Assembly: GCF_017591425.1 (NCBI RefSeq)
Contig: NW_024465421.1
Coordinates: 24,317,001-24,381,000, forward strand
DNA: 64,000 bases
Source of the DNA: Ochotona curzoniae
Taxonomy: Eukaryota; Chordata; Mammalia; Lagomorpha; Ochotonidae
Reading direction: 5' to 3'
Shown one piece after another: positions 57,701-64,000 of the stretch. Position 1 is the stretch's first letter. Every line of letters starts with the position of its first letter. The notes beneath the pieces were generated by a model. That model was not told the origin of the DNA. It saw only the letters and a list, made by a program, of their open reading frames with translations, and ran no database searches. The position numbers and the translations under genes are program-made.

Positions 57701-60700
57701 CACTCAGCCCTGAGTCACAGAACTCAGCATGACACCAAGAGCTCAATGGCATCCAGCAAGAAGGTACAGCAATGACATCTCTGCTCCCTGCAAACCCTGT
57801 GCCCTTCAGAGCAGCCACAGCAGCACAGACAGAGAGCAGCTCTGCCAGCCAGGAGCAGTGCCAGCTGAGAACTCAGGAACCTGGAGATGAGAAAGCAAAT
57901 GACAGATGCAGGCTGCATGGGGGCAGTCAGGGTTCAGATGGCACCTATAGAGCAACTGAGTAAAGTTACCCCCTACAGCGCCGACCCCTCAACTTCCAAT
58001 TTAGGATGGATGAAGTCCTAGGGCTGCTGCCCCACTGGAAGAGCTGGAGGAAGCTTGGGGCTCTGGCTTGCCTGGCTCTGGGGAGTGAGTCAGCAGATGA
58101 AGCTCGCTTACTGGATCCCTCCAAATGGCCACAGTGATCAGGGCTGGGGCAGGCTGAAGCTTGGAGCTTTTGCCAATCTCCCAGGTAGGAAGATCTTTCT
58201 GTCTCTCCTCTCTGTAAATCTGCCTGTCTAAGAAAAATAAATAAATAAGACAAAAAGACAGAAAGAAAGAAAGAAAGAAAAGAAAAGAAAAGGAAAAGAA
58301 AAGAAACCCAAGAGCTTTGAGAGAGAAAGCTATCAGGAAGCAACCACAACCAGGAAGCACTGGACAGCTCAGCAGTGACCTGGCCACAGAAGGTGACGGG
58401 GCTCCTGGCCACAGAAGGTGACAGGACTCCTGGCCATGGAAGGAGATGGGTGCCTGGCTCTGGAAGGTAATGGGCGGAAGGTGACAGACACCTGCCTGGC
58501 CACAGAAGGTGACAGGGCTCCTGGCCATGGAAGGAGATGGGGCTCCTAGCCACAGAGGTGATGGGTGCTGGCCATGGAAGGTACTGGGTGGTGCCTTTGC
58601 AATACCAAAGGCACATTGCTCCCAAGCTCAGGGAGGGGGGCAGGCAGGGCTGAGACATTACTCTGAGATCCCTGCTCCACTTATTATTCCAGCTTCCTGC
58701 TAACGTGCACCATGTGAGCAGCTCCAGCACACAGGTGCCTGTCATCCATGAGGAGACCTGTGCCACGCGAGCAGCTCCAGCATACAGGTGCCTGTCATCC
58801 ATGAGGAGACCTGTGCCATGTGAGCAGCTCCAGCATACAGGTGCCTGTCATCCATGAGGAGATGTGCGTGCATGTGAATTAAGCGATGCAAAATCTCTTT
58901 CCATGTATGTCTCTGTCTCTGCCCATCAAATAAATCAACACATAAAAACTTCAAAAACCTACTCACAACCTAGAATTCCACAGCAACCTCAGGTTCAAAA
59001 TAAGATTTCAGGAATTTACCCCCTCATCTCCTCCCCCAAGCAGCTACAGGAAGTTGTGCTAGACAAACATGGAGACAAACAGAAAGGAGGGTCAGAGCTG
59101 CCTATACTACAACTGCAGCACACCGCAAGGACAAAGGTTTGATTCCCTGCTGCTCCTCTTCTGATCCAACTCCCTGCTAATGCCTGTGGAAGCAGGGGAG
59201 AATGGTCCAAGTGTCTGGGTGCCTCCACCCATGTGGGAGACCTGGAAGAAGCTGCCTGCTCCTGGCTTTGGCCAGGTCTTGCCCTGGCCATTGCAGCCTT
59301 TGGAGAGAGCCAGGGGACAGAACATGTGACAGCCCAGGGAATTAACCCAGTCATGCAGCCCCCACTCAGAAGGGGGATAATGACTACTGGCATGGCCATC
59401 CTCTGTCGGCAACCAGACTGAGATGTGAGGAAACACCTCTGGGGTCAGAGTGAGGCCCACCTCTCCACGGACCAGGACCTGCAGGCAGGAAGCCCCTCAA
59501 AGACCCATCTCTGAGAGGCCAAGACCCCATCCCCCAGCCAATCCACCTCAGGGATGACCTACAGAAGACACAGTGTGGAGAGCGGGAGCAGCACAGCACC
59601 CAGCCCCTGCAAAAACCTGACAGTACATTTGGAATAGACAACTTTGTGGCCAGTCGGGACCAAACCCACACCCTGAAAACTCTCACAACCCCCGCCCCAC
59701 CAGGCCAACTCTCTAACCCAGACTGAGGAAAACCAGCTGCAGGGGAGAGCAGCCTTGTAAAAGGCTCCCAGCGGCGGGGGCGGGGAAGTGTTTCAGGGGG
59801 CCACTCACCCAGAGCACGGGACTGCCTACCTTGCCACTTTCCTGCTGGAGAGCCGCTTCATCGGACTGCACAAAACCAAAGCAAACAGGAAAATCATGTC
59901 AGACAGGAGGATGGGAGGAAACAGGAAAAAGTGACAGAGATATGGGGATAGGCACCCTTCCACACAGCATGCAGGTCCCTCCCCGGGAAACTGCCGGAGC
60001 ATGCCTGCACAGCAGACACCTCGGCCAGCTCACGCCTTCCTGCCTGAGGAGCCCCAGTTAGCTCCTGCCAGCTCCGCTCACAGACTGGCCTTGGTAGACA
60101 ACACTGAAGATAACTCCCCCCCGAATGGCAGGCCGCAGGAAATGTGACCCTGTCGTGGGTCCCTGGCTTTGAGCCAGGTGCTGACACCACACAGCAGCAC
60201 GACTGGGGCAGGGAGGTGGGAGGCCTCCCCCGACACAGGGCAGTAGATGCGGTCGCTGGGACACCGTCCTGGCTCGGCCATGTGCCCAACTTCCCTCACA
60301 TCACCACCATGATCCCATCCTTGAGCCCAAAGTTTGTGTATCTCCCCAAGATCACACAAGCTGCCAGCTGCCCCTCAGCACTGCACTTCTCCTTTCCCGC
60401 AGCTCTGTGCACAGGACCGGGCCCCTCACATTTTTTCTGTGATGCGATGATCCACAGGTAGCAGGTGCCAGAGAGGGACAGTACCCAGGCCAGGGAAGGC
60501 CTCCCAGGGAGGGTGGCTGGGCAGACTCTGCTCTGCACCTGTTCTACCACACTCTCCCAGTCAGAGGAAGACAGAGTTCTTAGCACCCCTTTCTCACTGT
60601 GCCCAAAGCCTCCCTCCCACTCAGTTGCTCCAATGGCCATGGTCTCGGCTTCCTGAAGGCAGCATGTCCCTGCACACATGTTGAATTCCACTTGAATACC

Positions 60701-62164
60701 ACTGAGAGGCCAGAGTCAGTGGCATTGGGTAGCCTGTTCGAGTACCCATCTGCCTGCAGGTCTAGACTGGCAGCTCAGCAACTGCAGTACTAACATGGCA
60801 AGTTTCCTCTGTAAAGCACCCTCCCAAAAAGTGAATGTTCAGAAAATACAATAGGCAAAGCAGGTGCACCTCAAATCAACACCTCTGACTACACCTAGGA
60901 AGCTCGCTCTGACCCAGGATGGACAAGGACAGATCCTACTGCCCTCCACTGAATATCTGGAGATTTGCTGACCTGCAGCCCCCTGCTCTAACTCTACTAC
61001 ATATTTGATACAAACTTAACTCAGTACAGCTTTCTTAGGGAGAACAGATACCCTCTAATATTCGGCACATCTGTGTCCATCTCTGCCTCCATAAAGCCTG
61101 GCATAGTTGGGCATGCCCCCCGGGCAGGTTCTTGGTGTGAAGGACTGCCCCTATGGTGAAAGAATGAGAGGTCAGACATGTCTCTGAGCCCACATTCACC
61201 CATGGAGATGACACTCCTCACTCCCAAACTCTCAGGAGGAGCACCAATCTCCTCCCAAGAGAAACCGACCATCCCACACCTACAACCAGCTGAGCATACA
61301 CCAGAGGAAAAACGCTCTTGGGACCGCTGGGCTCACCAGACACCCTCGACTGCCATAAACACTGACCCATCCCTCGCCTCTGACTGCCAGGTGCTCACTG
61401 TTAAGGACACAAAACACACCTGAGCTAGACTATGGGTAGGACTGCAGCACCAGCTGTCAACAATGGGTCCAGCTTCGGACGAAGCCCTAAAGATGTGTAG
61501 GCAGGTGGAGGCAGGGGCCTCAGCAGGAGCACAGGTATACAAACTCCAGACAGCTGCCCAGCCCCCTCTGTCCTAGGCCCTTCCCCGTGTGGGCCAACCT
61601 CACAGGTGCCTTTGTCCCTGGTGTTCATGCTGTTATGGAGAGCCAGGCCTGCATCAGGGCAGACAGGAGAGAGCAGAATGAGACAGGAAGAGTGGGTAGA
61701 GCTGTTGCAGTCAGACAAAGCTGGGAGAAGGTCCTGCTGAGCATGCACACCTTGGCTCTAAACATCTCCAGGCTGTTCAGACTGGTTCTGGAAGATCCAA
61801 TTATATATCTATGGTCTCAAGGAAAGCCCGCCAGGGAAGGGCAGGGAGTCCCCTTTTGCACCTGCTGGCTGCACAGCGTCCCTAGGACGAGGAGGAGGGC
61901 CATGCATGTGGGGAGATGTCAATCCTGCCGAGTGAGTGTTCCCCGTGTCAGGCATTCAGGCTGGGGCAGTGGGCCACAGTGTCCCCCTCACCCTGGACCA
62001 GCAAGCAAGGCCAGCCCCGCACCAGTTACCTATTCATCTCAAGGTCATTCAGGCGAGCAGACAGGTCCTCTAGGCGGTTGATCTGCTTGTGGCATTGGCT
62101 ACAGTAAAACTCAAAAGCCTCGTCAGTGAGGACGCCGTGCAGCTTGGCAGCAAGGGGGCCGGTG
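48708..62164 (-). CDS. RAB11FIP3: RAB11FIP3, last ten coding exons (5' part outside window)
   Basis: Class II Rab11 effector (FIP3/arfophilin) that links Rab11 and ARF6 on recycling endosomes and at the cytokinetic furrow. Exons: 62164-62030, 59865-59830, 56197-56104, 55118-55015, 51686-51546, 49734-49653, 49495-49358, 49282-49127, 49038-48898 and 48821-48708. Phases close and code 379 residues to a TAG stop. The first visible exon has FYCSQCHKQINRLEDL, a CxxC-containing segment. The next, PMKRLSSRKVA, matches human PTKRLSSKKVA. Then comes a long coiled coil (from VVFLERRVSELEKD onward). The C-terminal Rab11-binding domain ends YIDRIIVAIMETNPSILEVK, identical to human by recollection. The EF-hand region and acidic N terminus lie beyond 64000. 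Introns carry many SINEs and minisatellites. Confidence 0.95.
50413..50736 (+). mobile_element. C-type SINE, older
   Basis: Head TGGCACTGTGGCCTTGTGGGTAAAG and B-box-like GTTCGAGACCC, an internal repeat of the head (GGCACTGTGGCTTAGGC at 50546, suggesting a nested or dimeric copy), CACTTGCAGAGTGAACCAGCAGA and an A-rich tail. Confidence 0.8.
52548..52880 (+). mobile_element. Full-length C-type SINE
   Basis: Starts GGCCCAGTGCTACAG with an altered A box, then CATCCCATAGGGGGCACC, CCATCCAGCTCCCTGCT, GGGGAGTAAACCAGCAGATG and CCAATAAAAATAAATCAGTCTT. In RAB11FIP3 intron 55014-51687. Confidence 0.88.
53331..53790. repeat. 29-bp minisatellite flanked by duplicated 70-bp segments
   Basis: About 11 copies of AGCAGTGAGACGTGCTGCAC / ATGTGGACT at 53390-53702. 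The sequence before it (CTGCCAGTAGGAGTGAGGCA onward, 53331-53399) recurs after it (53703-53770) and is followed by one more decayed unit. Confidence 0.92.
55476..55805. repeat. Purine-only minisatellite (GGGGAGGAGGTGAGGGCA)n
   Basis: About 18 copies of an 18-bp G/A-rich unit with variants (GGAGGAGTGCCA, GAGAGAACAG). The sense strand of RAB11FIP3 reads it as a C/T-rich tract. Confidence 0.93.
56764..56965. repeat. About 41-bp degenerate repeat
   Basis: Five copies around GTGTACACCCACACCCACCA and GGGGCACCCAC in RAB11FIP3 intron 59829-56198. Confidence 0.85.
57360..57512 (+). mobile_element. C-type SINE 3' fragment
   Basis: GGGATCCTGGCTCCAGTCC, ATTGCAGCCATGAGGGAACTGA and a CTCTGCCTCTCAAATACACAAAG tail region; old copy. 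Confidence 0.6.
58008..58310 (+). mobile_element. C-type SINE fragment with (GAAA)n tail
   Basis: GGGGAGTGAGTCAGCAGATGA, then GGAAGATCTTTCTGTCTCTC, CTGTAAATCTGCCTGTCTAAG and AAATAAATAAATAAG. The A-rich tail has expanded to GAAAGAAAGAAAGAAAGAAA by 58310. Confidence 0.75.
58375..58600. repeat. Degenerate 20-30 bp tandem repeat
   Basis: Repeated GGCCACAGAAGGTGACAGG, CTCCTGGCCATGGAAGGAGA and variants, about eight units in irregular order. Confidence 0.8.
58700..58866. repeat. 53-bp tandem repeat, about 3 copies
   Basis: GCAGCTCCAGCATACAGGTG, CCTGTCATCCATGAGGAG and ACCTGTGCCACGCGA, starting near 58710, 58770 and 58822. It feeds into a SINE tail (GAATTAAGCGATGCAAAATC to AATAAATCAACACATAAAAA) at 58867-58960. 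Confidence 0.85.
59110..59330 (+). mobile_element. C-type SINE, 3' tail lost
   Basis: AGGTTTGATTCCC (B-box remnant), GGAGAATGGTCCAAGTGTCTGGG, CCCATGTGGGAGACCTGGAAG and CCATTGCAGCCTTTGGAGAG. Confidence 0.75.
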
Positions 62165-62481
62165 CTAGAGAGGCAAGAAGCATCAGTTCAGGAGCGGGCA
62201 GAGCCTGGCTGGTCGCTGGGCCCGAGCGACAGACTGAGGACTGCACAGGGAGGAAACAGAACTCAACAACAGCATGTCTTGGCTCTGCCGTTCCGTGGTT
62301 TGCTATGAGGATTACGCCTCAGACACATGCGCCTGCCTGTCTGTACACGTGGGCTCTGCCCCAGTGGAGTCGCTCTGGCCGCACGGTTACAATCACTGCT
62401 GTACAAGGGGGCTGAGGCTGCCACTTACTGTGCCTATAAGCATCCCACACAGTAACCTGCTTGGGTCCAGCATGCTCCATT

Positions 62482-62815
62482 TCTTTTTTTAAATAGTTAT
62501 TTATTTATATTGCAAAGTCAGATATACAGAGAGGAGGAAAGACAGAGGAAGATCTTCTGTCCAATGATCTTCACTCCCCAAGCGACGCAATGGTCAGTGC
62601 TGCGCTGATCTAAAGCCAGGATCCAGGAACTTCTTCCAGGTCTCCCACACGGGTGCAGGGTCCCAAGGCTCTGAGCTGTCCTCGACTGCTTTTCCAGGCC
62701 ACAAGTAGGGAGCTGATGGAAAGTAGAGCTGCCAGGATTAGAACCGGCACCCATATGGGATCCTGGCATGTTCAAAGCAAGGACTTTAGCCACTAGGCCA
62801 TGCCACAGGGCCTCA
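62482..62815 (-). mobile_element. Full-length C-type SINE, minus orientation
   Basis: Begins with the reversed tail (TTTTTTTAAATAGTTATTTA) and ends with the reversed tRNA-like head (TTTAGCCACTAGGCCATGCC). GGATTAGAACC is the reversed B box. Complete, and one of only two copies in the window in the gene's own orientation. Confidence 0.9.
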
Positions 62816-62827
62816 TGATCCTCCATT

Positions 62828-63030
62828 TCTGAAACAGCTCCCTGCTTAAAGCAGTGGAAGATGGCTCAAGTCCTTGGGACCCTGCACCCACGTGGGAGAC
62901 TGGACGAAATTCCTAGTGTCTGCTCTGGCCTAGCCTAGCCTAGCCCTAGTCAATGTGGGGAATTAACCAGCCTATACAGGAGCTCTGTATCCCCGCATTT
63001 CAAATCAATCGATCAAGAAAACAAAAGAAA
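62828..63030 (+). mobile_element. C-type SINE 3' part
   Basis: CAGCTCCCTGCTTAAAGCAGTG, GATGGCTCAAGTCCTTGGGACC, CGTGGGAGACTGGACGAA and GGGGAATTAACCAGC. Contains a small (GCCTA)n expansion at 62929-62945. Confidence 0.75.
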
Positions 63031-63055
63031 CGAGTAGTGTTAAAAGCTATGTGGA

Positions 63056-63326
63056 AGCCAGCGCGGTGGTGCAGCACGTACTCCACGCTGGAGCACTGGG
63101 TTCAGTCCCAACTGCTTTACTTTCCAGTACACCTGCTAACGCACTTACGGGGCAGTGGATGACGAGGCAAGGGAGTCCCTGCCACCATGGGTCTGTGCTC
63201 CCAGCCCCAGGCTGAAGCCTGGCAAAGACTTGGGGGAGGGGTCATGGCCAGGGGACAGAAAACACTTCTCCATCTCTCTGTCCTTCTAATGACTCAATCT
63301 CAAAAAAAAAAAAGAAAAAGAAAAAA
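63056..63326 (+). mobile_element. C-type SINE, older subfamily
   Basis: Head GCCAGCGCGGTGGTGCAGC with GGTTCAGTCCC B box, which is the rabbit-like 'GCCGGCGC' head. The body is diverged and the element ends CTCAAAAAAAAAAAG. Confidence 0.78.
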
Positions 63327-64000
63327 AATCACACACTATGTTTGGGGGCAGACATCCCATCTCCGAGTCTGGTTTCCCACCTGGGAGAGTGAAGGGTTGG
63401 CCCAAGGAGTGGCTGCCAGAGCACATGGGGTGACCCAACAGACGCTCTCTGCCTCCCTGTCAGCACCCTGCCTCTCTGATGAATGACCCAATATGCCGGC
63501 ACACCCCCACCCAGCAGACGGCTGCTCCGGGAGACACTCGCCACTCTGCTGTGACTCTGGCAACATGAGCTGCTACAAGTGCTGTCCGAAAGGAGCCATG
63601 GGCTGCTGCAAACTCGTTTGGAAGTTCAAGTTAAAGAAACATTAGAAGGAAAACATGACACAAAGCACAGGAGGTACATTTTCGGCAGAAAAGAAGGGAA
63701 AGCACCGGGTAAGAGGACAAACCCATCATGGAGGAAGAGACCGCTCAGCAGGACAAGCCCACTCAGCAACGCCCAAGCAGACATTCCAGGGAGGCCCACT
63801 CTGCCACTCTCACAGGACACTGCTGCAGAAGCAGCCCTTGGACAGCCTGGGGAAGGGAGAGGGACAGCAGGGGCAGCAAGCCCTGTTGGGGCTGGCTCCA
63901 ATACACAAGCTACTAGCCGCAGTAACACCTGGGCCGAGGAGGGATTTTGTGGCTGCTGGGTGGCCTCTATTGCAGCCCTCTGAGAGAGGAGCTGGAGGAC

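Larger units (their letters stand above)
62165..64000. other. RAB11FIP3 intron, no further exon found
   Basis: Beyond the exon at 62164-62030 I found no peptide of the acidic/EF-hand region. The stretch holds three SINEs and otherwise plain intronic sequence to the window end. Confidence 0.6.

Noticed and set aside
58001..58802. Long minus-strand frame with a hydrophobic Phe/Leu run
   Set aside because: Hydrophobic part is the reverse of a SINE (GAAA)n tail, and the rest is tandem repeat.

Overview
The window is a gene-dense, GC-rich piece of a mammalian nuclear genome. It holds multi-exon genes with GT-AG introns, CpG-island promoters, minisatellites and tRNA-derived SINEs. The SINEs (A/B-box head, body ending near AATAAA, A-rich tail) are of the lagomorph C type. 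Their consensus looks more like pika (Ochotona) than rabbit, but the species call is an inference from the repeats alone. The gene order matches human 16p13.3 read backwards, so every recognised gene is on the minus strand.

Layout by rising coordinate (3' to 5' for the genes): WFIKKN1 (1-1159, cut by the window edge inside its first Kunitz domain); RAB40C (2424-13284, six coding exons and an 8.4 kb first intron full of SINEs and CA/TG-rich minisatellites); a CpG island with a striking CCAAT-box array (13.3-14.1 kb); PIGQ (14766-20643, ten coding exons) with its CpG-island promoter at 21.3-22.1 kb; PRR35 (23358-24959, two coding exons) with a CpG island at 26.9-27.7 kb; about 3.2 kb with no recognised gene; CAPN15 (31709-36182, eleven coding exons, plus a possible extra upstream coding exon at 38989-39170) with a CpG-island first exon near 45 kb; and the last ten coding exons of RAB11FIP3 (48708-62164), whose 5' part lies beyond the window. 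Human NHLRC4, expected between PIGQ and PRR35, was not found.

The exon models were built by reading splice sites and checking that phases close. RAB40C gives 280 aa, PIGQ 576 aa, PRR35 475 aa and CAPN15 1056 aa, all without internal stops. The genes do not form an operon-like functional unit. They act separately: a secreted protease-inhibitor/GDF-binding protein, a Rab GTPase of a CUL5 ubiquitin ligase, a GPI-anchor GlcNAc-transferase subunit, a C2H2-like zinc-finger protein, a zinc-finger calpain and a Rab11 effector. The most interesting items are a candidate N-myristoylated extension of CAPN15, a three-unit array of CCAAT boxes paired at exactly 32 bp upstream of RAB40C, a lost cysteine in the first WFIKKN1 Kunitz domain, and introns nearly filled with UG-rich or G-rich tandem repeats.
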